Positions 1 to 13,200 of a stretch of DNA of 64,000 bases are shown piece after piece. Location of the stretch: positions 2,935,991-2,999,990 of the forward strand of contig JAEVLN010000012.1 of assembly GCA_018350325.1 (NCBI GenBank), written 5' to 3'. Each line of letters starts with the position of its first letter. The first letter of the stretch is position 1. The translations under genes and the position numbers were made by a program. Source of the stretch: Globodera rostochiensis. Taxonomy: Eukaryota > Nematoda > Chromadorea > Rhabditida > Heteroderidae. The notes beneath the pieces are model-generated. The model was not told the origin of the DNA. It searched no databases and worked only from the letters and a program-made list of their open reading frames with translations.

Positions 1-258
1 ATCTATTAACCTTCAAAAAATGCACTAAAACGTTTGTAATAATGAGGAAACAAAACAATTCATCGTTAACGGGGTCGAAATGTGCAATATAAAAAATTTA
101 TCAACCTAAAAAAATTGTATTTTGAACTTTCAAAACATATTCGGGTTCGACATTTCGCCAAATCCTGTTCTACGCATTTTTCCACCCAAGAAAACATACA
201 TTAGTTTTATTTTTTTGGACGACAATAGCATTCTGTGCAAAAATGAATACATTTTTAG

Positions 259-2265
259 CTGCGCGAGAACGGTCGTTTGAGTAAGCAGGAGGACGGGCAA
301 TTGAAGACGCCTTGCACATCGGACGTGCTCAATGCTGTGCTTGACATGCAGCACATTAACGGTAACGCGGCACAACATAACACCGCCGGCCCCTCCTCTC
401 CGTTCATCTCCTCCACTTCGTTGTTGGCCGGTCTGAGCGGACTCAAAGCGGCGCTCACCGGCTCTGTCAACCCTTCCGGCCAAGGTTCAGAGTCGGCCAA
501 GAATGAATTCATTTTATAGCATTTTAATAGTTTTTCTTTCAATTCTTTTTGGTTGGGATGGACGGGAATCCCGTCCATTTTCCCGCCATGGTTTGGTTTT
601 ATTTAATAAAATTGTTGTTTTCTATTTGTTTGTTTTTTAAGAATCCGGTCCAAACCAGCTGGTACCGACTAGTTCCATTCCTAACTTCAAAGTGGAGACC
701 GATCTCGACCATGTTGCCATCGGCTGCTCTTCCTTCACTCCGGTCGGAATTCAGGGCAAGACGATGTCGTCACCCGATCTGCACGCCCAATCGATTATTT
801 CCTCCCGTAAGTACAAAAGAACCCCCCTAGGCAAATAGAATTTCCTTTTGTCAGTTACGCCTACCTCGAAACAGCGCCATTCGCCGGTGTCGCCCCACGA
901 GGCTCTGCTTGCCCTTCAGCAGGCTTCCTGCTCTTCCACTTTGTCCGTTCCCGTCAACCCCTCCGGCGGGCTGAATAATTCTTCCTTCAGTGCGCAGAGT
1001 AGCCCCGGGGGATCGGGCGGGTCACTGCGCAGCTCTGCGCTTTCGCCCTCATCGCTGAATGGGAGTGGACTGACCGAGTGAGTGAACCGTATAAAGCCGA
1101 ATGCATTTGGGGATTATTAGGAAAAGCAATCAAATTGATTGAAATGATTGGCTTTATATTTTGGAATTACTTTTGATAAGCGAAACTTCCCTTATTTTAG
1201 GCTCATTGCTCCTTCGAGGATATCCCCAATGCTAAGCGGAAACTCAGGCGATGATCCGTGGAAAATCGGCGATGGCACAAAACAACCGATCTGTCCGCCA
1301 CAGATTTCCATTGTGAGGGCTTACAAATCACTTTCTTTGTGTCACAATTTGAAGAAATATGTTTCATTTCAGTCCCAGCAAAGTCCCTATGCAAAAGGGC
1401 CGGATTCGGTCACTTCCAAAACTTCGAGCGATATGAGCAAAGACAGCGTCCACAATGTCCCACCGGGAGGGAAGGAGAAAACGCGCAAATACACAAAGTT
1501 TTGCATCGGAAGGTAAAGCATAACCAAATGCCCCCCGGGGTAAAATGTTCGCTTTCCTTTAGTGCGGACAGCCAAGTGAGTTCCACTCGCGGGGGTCGTG
1601 GCCGAAGATCGATTATAAAGTGAGAAATAAGCGAATATTTAACTAACTATAAAAAACACAGTGAAATGCTCCCGGACGAGCGGCGGCACACAATTTTGGA
1701 ACGAAACAAAGCTGCGGCGGTACGGTATCGGAAGAGGAAGAAGTGAGTTACGATACTTTTCGGGGGTTTTTACGCGAATAAAAGCGAATGGTAGTTTATT
1801 ATTAATTACAAAATTTGATTATTTCTCTTCACCACCGTAACCCAACAATTTTGTAGGGAAGAACATGACGATATGATCACTAGAGTGACTTCAATAGAGC
1901 AAGAGAAGAACGCGCTGGAGGTGGGTAAAGGCCATAAAGTTGGGCCAGTTATGAGACTTAAGTGATTGGTCTTGACCAGCCAAATGAATTGTCCAATTTT
2001 TCCCAAATTAAGACTCAAAATTCGGTGTTGCGGCGCGAGTTGGAACGGCTGACTTTTTTGCTGCAGGTTTATTACTTTTGCTGGAAATTTTAAAAGTTTC
2101 AACTTTTGCCAGGAGCGCGAGAGTCGTTGCGTGTGCAAAGCCAACCAACTGCAGGTTGGCATTAGTGTACTGGACGAAGGTCGAAGTCCGTCGGTGGGCT
2201 TTCTCAATGGCTACGGCGGAGGGCATCAGATGATGAGGCCGGGCTCCTCTCATTCAACCCAATAA
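259..2265 (+). CDS. ATF2/ATF7-type bZIP transcription factor, 3' part (5' exons missing)
   Basis: Predicted nuclear bZIP transcription factor. Exons joined by phase: 259-484, 642-806, 855-1077, 1201-1312, 1373-1512, 1563-1619, 1662-1742, 1857-1920, 2013-2066, 2113-2265. The basic region reads PDERRHTILERNKAAAVRYR followed by KRKK. The GRGRR...PDERR...LERN framework is that of ATF2, ATF7 and CREB5. A leucine zipper follows across three short exons (repeated leucines in NALETQNSVLRRELERLTFL), then a short Gly/Ser-rich tail ending HSTQ-stop. The N-terminal part is Ser/Pro/Gly-rich and looks disordered. Position 259 follows an acceptor AG, with an in-frame stop just upstream, so this is an internal exon and the start lies to the left. 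Oddity: the basic region has R-Y-R where ATF2 proteins have R-C-R; R-Y-R is an ATF4-type feature. An AATAAA overlaps the stop codon. The family is sure; the exact orthologue is not. Confidence 0.85.
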
Positions 2266-4259
2266 AGGATGGACAAACAAACAAACACACGAGATCTGCC
2301 CTCGGGCGTTGTACATAAAGGAGATGATCTGACCAAATGTAAACCTCCAAACGATTTACACAGTATAGTCGTAGAAGACGTCTATTTTTGTACTTTTCAG
2401 TTAAGCCAAAGAAGTTGAACCGCAAGCTCCTCCCCCCGGGGCTAAGAAAGTTTTTCAAAAGCCCTGCCCTCCTTTTTCCCAATTTTGCATTATTGTCTCT
2501 CTAATTAACAAAAAAAAGGACTGAACTTTTACTTATTCTCTCTCCACCCAATTCCCGATGTCGCAATATACGAGTCGCACCTCTTCTTGCACCCAAAAAC
2601 AGCTTCTTCATTCGATTGTTGTTCATCCCGGTTTTGTGATTTAACGACCATTTGAACCTCCCGAATAATTATTAACCCTTTCTTTTAGACAAAACTCTCT
2701 GTTTTTTGTAGCGATTTTGTTCATCACCGAATCATTATTACTATATTCGTCCGTCTAGTCAATTGCAAATAATTACCTTCGAACCTTTCTTTCTCTTTTC
2801 TTCGATATAATCCAAAGATTGTGTACTTTGAGAAATAATAAAATTTGATTTAATAGCTAAAACATTGTGCATTAAAGATTTTATGCCCTTTCCCCCTCTC
2901 CCTTTTCAGTACCTTTCTTTTTGTAGCCCATTTTTATAGAGTTCGGGCAGAGTTGGCACTACTCGAAATGAAGCAAAACAAAGTCCAAAAAACCCCCAAA
3001 ATTTTCTCGCCGATTTTTGAACCCTTAATTTAGTCTAATGAATTTTAGTGTTTAATCTGAAGCCCTTCAAGGATAATGAGCATGAATAATTTAGCGACTC
3101 GAACGTTTTAAAAAGCCTGGTCAAAGTAAAGTTCTGAGAAGAAATGAATGAGATGAACGGGGGGGGGGGAAAGAATCGGATAGATTTGAGGGGGGGGGGG
3201 GGGTGGGGGTTGGACGAGTCCCGCCGCGGGGGTTATTGGATGAGTCCCGCCGCCCAAATGACCCCCCAAAATCCCTTTTCATGCGGGCAAATGACCACCG
3301 GCTTCGCTTATTGTCTTTGTCGTGCTTAATCGCGGCCTTTTCTTCCCCTCCATCCTGCGGAAATTTGTGAGACCCGTGCCGAAAGTCTCGTGGCCAATGG
3401 CCAATTCGGAAACGATGGCCAAATAGTTCGAACGCCCGAGGACATTTGGACGGCACTAATTGGAATGGCACAAATTAACGGACACAGCACACAAATGAAT
3501 TTGCCATTGCATATATGAGAGATCCCCGGGGGCGATAAATCCAAAACGAAGCGAATTTGTGAAGAATGCCCGCATAAATGATTAATGACTAATGAATTAC
3601 ACACAATATATGACGGAGATTCGAAAAGAACGGCGGCACCGCCCAACCGACATCAATCTGTGTGTTCTTAAGCCGCAGTGGCACCTTTTACCCCCCCCCC
3701 CCCCCCCCCCCGCCTCCCCCCCCGCCCCCTCCCCTCCCTCCTCCACATGAATGTGACCCTTTGCCCCGCGAAGTGTCCACTCTCCTCCCCCTCCACCATT
3801 TCTCCCTCCTCCCGCCCACTTCATTCCCCCGGGGGAGGGAGCCCTTACAAAGTTTTTCGTTGCGATAGTCCCATAAATAATTTGTCTTCTCGCGGCTCTG
3901 AAATTGAATCCCTTTCAGCGGACGACGAACTCATTAGGCGTTGCGCGGGATTTATTTGTCAGCATTTGATTGAATTTGCACGGAGTTCAATGGACCAAAT
4001 GAGCAAAAGGTTTAAGGAAAGGCCCCGCGGGGAGTGACCGCCCAAAGGCAATGCCAAAAGTCCCAACTTTGGCCCAATTAAACTTTCCATTCCCTAATTT
4101 CCTCAACTTTTTCCGCCATTTCCCTTTCATTAGCCAAAGGCTTTTCCCAAATAAAAAAAAGTACCCCCCCCCCCAATTTTTGCACATTTATCACAATTTT
4201 CTCAATGCCAATGAACGACGAATTCTGCCCTTCCAGATGTGCCAATTCTTCTCCAAAAG
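2266..4259. other. Intergenic: 3' UTR of bZIP gene and 5' region of the MEGF6-like gene
   Basis: About 2 kb without a supported exon. The left part is AT-rich, with an AATAAA around 2838 that may be a second polyadenylation signal of the bZIP gene. From about 3150 there are long G runs (3160-3205) and a C-run stretch at 3690-3740. The short open frames here are biased Gly or Pro strings from these runs. The right half probably holds the promoter and 5' UTR of the gene starting at 4260; I see no clear TATA box. Confidence 0.5.
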
Positions 4260-7200
4260 ATGAGAATCCCTCCGCTTCCATTTCCCCCCCAACTCCGACT
4301 CATTTTTTGGTCCATTTTCTTCGTCCTCTTTTCACTCCGGAATGGCCTCGATGTGCAAGTGGATGTGCTTAACCCGGGCATTCTTCAATTGGGACAGTCA
4401 GTTTTTTTATTGTAAAAAGTAAAATTTGTCCACTCGTGGGTTTATTATACCAAAAGATGGCTTTAATGGGGGGGGGGGGGGTCCGTAAAAGCCAATCAAA
4501 ATTTGCGAATTGATGCAATCCGTTCAATTCGGGCACAATAAACCGATCAATCATTGCCACTTTCACACTAAATCAGCCCATTTACTTTCTTTGCCCCCCC
4601 CCAATTCCCGTTTTATTTCATTCCATTGCTTTTTCATACAAATTCCCTGTAAATTGCCCGCCGCGCCGTTCAAATTCAAATCGAATTCGTTCCCCGCTGG
4701 TAAGTCCCCGACCTCAAACCCCCCCCCCCCCCAAATTGTACCAATTTATGCGCTTTTTGCGCATTTTTCATCCATTGTATTGTCAGCGCCGGCCAGGCTG
4801 AGAATTGAATGCAAAATTGAGGGCAGAATCATCGGCGGATGGAGGAGGGGGGGGGCATTGCCCGGGGGGGGGAGGGCATTGTGTCTGGGGGGGGGGGGTA
4901 GAACAGTCCGTCTTTTTTGCACCTTCAATTGTTAATCCGCAGATGGATGCGTTGTTGCCATTTGGGCAGAAAAAGGCGACTGATGGGGGGGGGCAAAAGG
5001 TGTGAGGGGGGGGGGGCAAAGGATTTAGTCGAACGGAGGGGGGGGGGGGGCCAAAAGGTGTGAGGGGGGGGGGGCAAAGGATTTAGTCGAACGGAGGGGG
5101 GGGGGGGGCCTTCCCTCCATCACCCACAGAGTTGCGCAAAAACTGTGCCGTGCCAAAAAGGAAGAAAGAAGGAGTCCATCGTGGACGGGCGATAATATCG
5201 GTGTGAGGTGAAAATGACGGCAAAGAGAAGGGAAATGAATGCCGACAATATGAAGACGGACATTAAAGCAAAAGTTCTCTCAATTCCATTCAGTTAAATG
5301 TTTTGTTTCGTTTGCCTTTCTCTCCTTTCAAGGGTTCTTCCAACCGTAAAACGGCCGATTCTCCTTTCCGCGTAAACATCCCCCCGAGGCTTTGCTGTTT
5401 GAACCTGCTGGCCAATTCCCCTTCCCCAACTTCCCGGGGGTCATCCCCCCCCCCCCCCGGGGGTTTCTTCTTTTCCTCTTCCCTCCGCCGCCACAAAATT
5501 TACGCGGAAATACACGCCTATTTGTGCGGTCGCGGACGGTGGGCAAACAAATATTAAAGCCGTTTGCCCAAAGAAATGACCTTTTGATGTTCTCGTCAGC
5601 CGATGGATTCATTTCCCATTCGTCCAACTGAGCGCCAATTCGAAATCCAAAGAATTACGAGAACCAATAAAATTGAGGCGCAAAATCGAAGGATTCGGGA
5701 CGACAAAAAGAGAGGAATTGCCAAACTTTTTCCATTGGTCGAACGTTTCAAAAACTTTCTTTTTTTATTCATTTTTTGTTGCTGGTACACAAAGACTGCC
5801 ATTAAATAAATAATCGTACAAAAGGATTAATCGCCGAAGGCGTCGTCTTTAAGGCATTTTTGGAGGCTCCGGAGATTGATGGCTTTTCTAATCCCCCGAG
5901 GGGATCAATTCATTCATCCTTTGGTGGTCATCTTCCCGTAAAAGAGAGAAAGGAAGGGGAAAAAATGGAGAGGAAAAACAGACACATTTAATTGGAATCC
6001 GTAAAAGAATAAGGAAGGAATTAAATAATGCATTTTGAAATGATTATTATGAGAATTTGGCCCCAATAAACTTTAGGCCAAATGTGTGTCCCCACGAGGA
6101 ATTGGAAATTGTCACTGTTCGAAGGCCGTGCGTGCGCGCCTTCGTCAAATACGTGCGGACGCGAAAGGCCAATTGCGCGCTGACACTAAACGCCGCCGGC
6201 TGCACTGTGCGCGAGCCAAAGTGAGTCCCGGCGTTTGATTTGTGACCGTCGCCACACCGGCACTTACAGTAACAAAGACACGGCATTTACCGTCCATAAT
6301 ACAGTCAAATCCGGTTGCTTTCTGACAATAAAAGTTCCCAGCAGTCCAATTGACCTCCAATTGCAATTCCTTCACTCCGGTCCGCCCGTCCGAACATTCT
6401 TCGATCAAATTCCCCCCCCCCCCCCCCCCCCCCCCCTCCCCCCACCAATTCGCTTTTTTGACCTTTGTGACGACGGATTATTTATTATACATAGTAATGA
6501 CATATTTGATCACCACCCTTGCTGTGATTGGATCAAAAAAAGGGAGGGAGAAATGATGAGAAAATGGAAGATGATTTGATGATGGATGGATCGGAGAGGG
6601 GGGGTGGGGGAATCGGAGGGGGGGAGGGGGGGGGGAGGGGGGGGGGGGAGGGGGGGGGGGATCGGAGGAAGGGGGGGGGAGGGGGGGGGTCGGAGGGGGG
6701 GGGGAGGGGGGGGGGGAGGGAGGGGGGAGGGGGGGGGGATCGAGGAAGGGGGGGGGAGGGGGGGGGTCGGAGGGGGGGGGGAGGGGGGGGGGATCGGAGG
6801 AGGGGGGGGGGACGGATCGGAGATTGAATTAGGGGGGGGGGAGGTGTTTTGGGGGGAGAACATGACGAAAAAGGTCGTCAAAAGTGCGTTGGGCTGCGAG
6901 GCGATGTTATCTCGAACTTTGGCGGTGGCATTGACGCCAAAATGATTATGATTTATGGTTAATGAAAGAGAGAAAAAACTAAAAGTGTAAAAAGCAAAAG
7001 GAAATATTCTCTTTTTTCGGCCATTTGCTTGGCGTTTAACGAACGGTTTCAGGACTTTTTATTACCATTCGACGACAAATTCGACACGCAAACGGCGCCA
7101 ATTGGTCCCCGAATGCTGTCCGGGATGGGCCCGCGTGTCCGGGGAGAAGGGCTGTCTCCGATGTTAGTCAAAATTGGCACTTTGACAGAAAGGCTTAAGA

Positions 7201-10200
7201 AATTGGACACTTTTGAGATAATGAGGGAGGGATTTTGGGGGGGGGGGGAGGCCAAATTGGGGCAAAGCCAGAGATTAATTGATTGGGCATTTATGTAAAT
7301 TTGGCAACGGAAAGTGAAACGATTGACCAATTTAAATAAATTCAGCCAATTGTACGACGGACCTTTGCCAAAATGGCGGCACGTGCGTCCCGCCGACTTC
7401 GCCCTTTGCCGTCCAACTTTGTCTATGTCCCCACGGGTTTCATGGCTTCACGTGCCAATTTGGTGGGTCAAATTGAACTCCCCGTGTCTAAATGGCATTG
7501 CTTCGGACGATTCTGGCACCAATGCTTCCTATTTAATTATTTATTATATTTATGCTTTAAAGATGTGAACGAATGTTCGACCGGCAACGGCGGGTGCGCG
7601 CACGAATGTGTGAACGTGCTGGGCAGCTTCTACTGTCGATGCCATCCCGGATATGAGCTGGCCGAGGACGGACGCACCTGTGAAGATGTGGACGAATGTG
7701 CCGTCTCCAACGGGGGATGCGAACATCTTTGCGAGAACACCCCCGGGGGTTTTGTGTGCCATTGTCCGGCACAGCTCCAACTTTCCCCCAACGGGCGCCA
7801 ATGTGTCCGGCAGCTTTCTTGCTCAGTGCAAAACGGTGGCTGCGTGCATTTGTGCGAACAGCGCGACAACGGCGACTTCAGACGCTGCAGGTGCCGAAAG
7901 GGCTACAAATTGGCGGAAGATCGGAGGAGCTGCTTGGGTAAGCCGGGGAAATTTGCACTTTTAAAGTCCGCAAATTTAGTGGAGGATCCGTGCGTGCCGA
8001 ACCGATGCCAACATTTTTGTCTAAATCAGGGAAATGGTCGTGCCAAATGCCAGTGCTATCCCGGCTTCACGCTCGGAGATGATCAGCTTAGTTGCGTCGG
8101 TGAGTCGTTAGACATTTATTTTCACGGGCTACTAATAATACTCGAGACCTGAAATTTATCGAGACTCGAGACCGAGACTCTCGAGCATCACTACGGGCTA
8201 AACGCCTTTAATTCCCATGGACAGACATCGACGAGTGTCGCGAGGGCGGCGCCCAGTGTCAATTCGCATGCGAAAACGCTGCCGGCGGCTTTCGCTGTGT
8301 TTGCCCCGAGGGCATGAAACTGTCGTCGGACGGTCGAAGCTGCGAACCGATGGAGGATTTGTCGCGGGGTAAGTTCAGCGGACGGCGTTTTGTGATTCCT
8401 TCCATATTTTATTTGTCATTTTTGTTGTGTTACTGTTAACTGAACCCCATCTTCTGTATCCCTCCGTTACTGAATCCCCTGGAGGGGGGAAGGGGGGGGG
8501 TTCCGCTTTACCCCCCCCCCCCCCGCTCTTTCAGTTACTTTGGGGGATATGTTCTGTTTCTGTATCCCCCAAAGGCTTTCTGTCATTTTAGAGCTTTTCT
8601 ACACAAATGCGCACTTTCACCACCAAAACCCCAACTCGGAACGGCTCAAAGTTCGCGGAGTTGCCAACCACCAGAATCTGCAACGTTCGCCGCACTTTTC
8701 GACCGGCCGAAGTCTGTCCCCCGCGGGGAGGCCGAACAAATTTAATTATTCCTTTGCACGACATCAAATTTTATTTTATTTTGGTTTTCCTATTTAAGGC
8801 TTCTTTAGTTAATTGTTACCTTTTGTTTCGTTCAAATATTAATTTCACTAAGTTTTCCTCTAAATTTTTATTTTTTGTTAATTAATTAATTGGCTTTAAA
8901 AGCGTGCGACTACGGAAGGTTCGGGGCGTCGTGCGAATTCATTTGCGACGATTGCCAAAACGGCGGCGGATGCGATCGGACGAAGAGCCGTTGTGTTTGT
9001 GCCCCCGGCTGGCAAGGTCAACGAATGAATTCAAAGGCATAGCGCCACAGGGAATTAGTTTTTTTGTTGTGAATATTTTGAAGGAAATCGCCGGAAGGCC
9101 CCCTGAGAATATTTTGAAGGAAATCGCCGGAAGGCCCCCTGAGAATATTTTGAAGGAAATCGCCGGAAGGCCCCCTGAGAATATTTTGAAGGAAATCGCC
9201 GGAAGGCCCCCTGAGAATATTTTGAAGGAAATCGCCGGAAGGCCCCCTGAGAATATTTTGAAGGAAATCGCCGGAAGGCCCCCTGAGAATATTTTGAAGG
9301 AAATCGCCGGAAGGCCCCCTGAGAATATTTTGAAGGAAATCGCCGGAAGGGCCCCCTGAGAATATTTGAAGGAAATCGCGGAAGGCCCCCTGAGAATATT
9401 TTGAAGGAAATCGCCGGAAGGCCCCCTGAGAATATTTTGAAGGAAATCGCCGGAAGGCCCCCTGAGAATATTTTGAAGGAAATCGCCGGAAGGCCCCCTG
9501 AGAATATTTTGAAGGAAATCGCCGGAAGGCCCCCTGAGAATATTTTGAAGGAAATCGCCGGAAGGCCCCCTGAGAATATTTTGAAGGAAATCGCCTGAAG
9601 GCCCCTTGAGAATATTTTGAAGAAATCGCCGGAAGGCCCCCTGAGAATATTTTGAAGGAAATCGCCGGAAGGCTCCCTGAGAATCAAAAGAACAGTTTTC
9701 CTGATAATCAATCATTACCAATTCAACAAAAATAACAGGCGATTTGTGCCAATTCCCATGTCTGGAGGGCACTTTCGGCAATGGCTGCGCGAAGCGTTGC
9801 CAATGCGGCGGCGGTGTTTGCAGTGCCATCAGCGGCGAATGCCTTTGTCCGAACGGAACTTGCGGCGACGACTGCCCCACAGGTCGGATAAGTTTCAAAA
9901 ACAATTCAAATTTCGGCTAATTTAATTGCACTTGGCTTGACATAAGTTTTAGGTTTCTACGGCCTAAACTGTACCTTGCCGTGCCGTCAAAACTGTCGAG
10001 ACGGGCATTGTGACAAACAATTAGGTCGGTACTTCCTTAAAAAGTGCCATATTTATCATCGATAAGGAATCAATTAAATACTTTTTGGCCCAAGTGCAAT
10101 TGGCCATTCTCCCCTCAAGGTCTGTGCGTGTGCCCGCCGGGGTTGTTTGGCGAAAAATGTGACCAACCTTGTCCGTTGTGGACTCACGGGCCAAACTGTC

Positions 10201-13200
10201 GCTTAGAATGCCGATGTTCGCGAGAAGGGACGGCGAATTGTGACTCTCAAGTAAATAAGGCTAACTTAAGGAAGAAATGACTTGCTTCTTAGACTGGCAA
10301 ATGCTTTTGCAAATCCGACTTCCAAGGCCAATTTTGCCGACGGCGTTTTTGTGATTTGGACAATGAAGAATGCCGGGGGGAACGTCACCCGGGGGCAAAA
10401 TGCCCTCCAGGCTTTACCGGAGATCGCTGCGAAGAAAGTACGGCTTTTAACAGAGGATTGACTGTCTTCAACTTGAATTGTTCAGCATGCCTTCCGGGAA
10501 AATTCGGCACTGACTGTGCGTTTCCGTGCCATTGTGAGTCTGGCATGTGCCACCACTCTTCGGGTGCCTGTCTTCGTATGGATTGTCCACTGGGAACGTT
10601 CGGTCCCGACTGCGCTCTCGAGTGTCCATGCCAAAACGGTGCCGCATGTAATCCCATCAATGGCACTTGTACATGCCCGCAAGGGTTCTATGGGGCTGCG
10701 TGCACAGAAAGTTCGTCTCAGTAAAATGATAAATGATTTATTTTTAAAATTAACTGCAGAATGTCCCCTCGGGAGCTTTGGGACGGAGTGCATGAAAACT
10801 TGCGAGTGTCAGAACGGCGCGAGCTGTGACCCGAACGATGGCCGATGCCTTTGCATGCCAGGTTACTCAAATCCAACATTTTTACACATTTAGCTTACCC
10901 CCCCCCCCATATTTAGGCTTCCATGGTCCACATTGTGAGCGGATTTGCCCCCGGGGGACATACGGTGTAAACTGCTTAAAACTGTGCAAATGCGAGTCGC
11001 CGTCGTCACTGAATGGAACTGTGGCAAAACAATTCGATCGATTAGAATATCAAACGGAGAACGGAGAGAGTGGAGGGCATGGAAATGATAATGAGCCTGA
11101 TCTGATGCGACTGGAGCTGATCGACTGTGATCCAATGAATGGCGAGTGCATTTGCCCGCCAGGGCTGCATGGACATCGATGTGAACAGAGTGAGGAAGGC
11201 GGGCGGGCGGGCGGGCGGACGGACGGAGAGAGTGCGGGCCCCCCACCTCGCGGAATTCATCTTCCGCAATCTGAAAATCAGAAATTCCGACCATCCCCCG
11301 TCCTGGACCCAAAATCCTTTCTCTAAATATGTAAAAGTACCACTAATAGCATGCTCTGGTGCATTGCATCAATCATACCATAGATACCTTAATCACAATC
11401 AATTATGACCTGCCAATTCGCAGAATGCCCTTCGGGCCAATTCGGCGTTCGCTGTCGTGGCGTCTGTGCGTGCCAGAACGGTGCGCAATGCGACCCGACC
11501 ACCGGCGCATGCGTTTGCACCCCGGGTTGGCGTGGCCAACGCTGCGAAAGGCCATGCCCCGACGGTTTCTTTGGCGAGCGATGTCGCAAACGCTGCGCAT
11601 GCGATAGTCCCGGATTGGAAGGGACGGCGGCACGATGCGACCACATTGGGGGACAGTGCGAATGCCCCGAAGGGTGGACGGGCGACGACTGTCGGCAAAA
11701 GTGCCCGGAGGGACGATGGGGCGCGGGGTGCAGGGGGCAGTGCCAATGCCAAAATGAGGCCACTTGCGACCCGACAACCGGCTTTTGCGATTGTCTCGCT
11801 GGATGGATGGGTCGCAATTGTGAACACGGTAAGAAGATTTATTCCCGTGCAAGCCGCCAAATCTTTCCTTTCAGAATGTCCCCTCGGGCTGTTCGGGCCA
11901 AATTGCCTTTCGCATTGTCTCTGTGCCAACGGCGGCCAATGCGACGCGGTCAGTGGCGTCTGTTTGTGCCCTCCGGGGTGGACCGGCAAAAGTTGCGAAT
12001 TCCGTTCGTTTGCGATTTAAATTTGTGCCCGATTATTGTTCGCTGTATTCTCAGCTTGTCCCTTCGGTCTTTTCGGGTTGAATTGTTCGGAGAAATGCGA
12101 CTGTTCAAACGGAGCAAATTGCAACAGAACCAACGGAAAGTGCCAATGCTTGCCAGGATGGCAGGGGGAGAGGTATTGAAACTTTGGTGGACTTTTTGAT
12201 CTCTCAGGGAATTCTTTCAGATGCGAAGTGCCATGCCCCGAGGGCAAATTTGGCTTGAACTGTTCCGATCAGTGCCAATGTCAGAATGGTGCCAAATGCC
12301 AACATATCAGCGGCCACTGCCAATGCACCTCAGGGTGGCGTGGCCGAAAGTGCAGCCGGGGTTTGGCATTTTGATAATAATTTTTAAAAAATAAAATTTC
12401 CGTAAAGCGTGCTCAAAGGGATTCTTCGGCCAAAATTGTGCCCAAATCTGTCGGTGTCCGGGAAAAGGTTCTTGCGACCATATCGGTGGTCAATGCGAAT
12501 GCCCAAAAGGTTATCTTTTTGGAAGTTAATTCGTAAATTGTACTTCAACATTTGTTTAGGTCTAACTGGGCCCTCTTGTTCACAGGTTTTTGTTCTTCAA
12601 AAATTAAAAAAAAAACACTTTTTTTTTGAAGCGATGCCCTCCGGGAACGTTTGGCGTTGGGTGTGCCCAAAAGTGCTCTTGCGGGCCAAATGAGCAATGC
12701 GACCCGGAGACCGGAAAATGTTTTTGCAAAGCCGGACAAATTGGCAAAAAGTGTGAAAACGGTGAGCAATTTGTACTTTGAATATAAACCCAATAATTGG
12801 GGGGGGGAGTGCCTGTATTGTAATTGGTTTACAGTGACTCTGTCAATTGGCCCACCAAAGAAACTGCGAATGTTTTTAAATGAATTGACTTTAGGATGCC
12901 CCGCCGGCAAATTTGGTGTCGGATGTGAGAATTGCGAGTGCGAGAACGGCGCCCAATGTCATCCGGAGACGGGAGAGTGAGTACCCCTCGGGGGGGGGAG
13001 TACCTTTGAGGAGGGGGGATGACCTCGGGGGGGGGGGGGGGGGGGGGTAACCCTCGGGGAAGGGGGGGGGGGTAACCCTCGGGGGGGGGGGGGGTAACCC
13101 TCGGGGAAGGGGGGGGGTAACCCTCGGGGAAGGGGGGGGGGGAGGGTAACCCTCGCGGGGGGCGGGGGGGTAACGGGGGGGGAGTGAAAACCCTCACGGC

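Noticed and set aside
6510..6945. Poly-Gly and poly-Pro open frames
   Set aside because: Composition effect of G runs in an intron of the MEGF6-like gene.
9074..9685. Direct repeats as a possible CRISPR array
   Set aside because: The repeats are contiguous with no unique spacers, and the genome is eukaryotic.
8904..9904. Repeat protein with a 12-residue period, plus strand, and its minus-strand mirror
   Set aside because: The array lies between two EGF exons whose phases match only if it is spliced out.
10438..10485. Reading through from one EGF exon to the next without an intron
   Set aside because: The 48-bp segment is in frame but starts GT, ends TTCAG and would add non-EGF sequence inside a module boundary; splicing gives a regular module.
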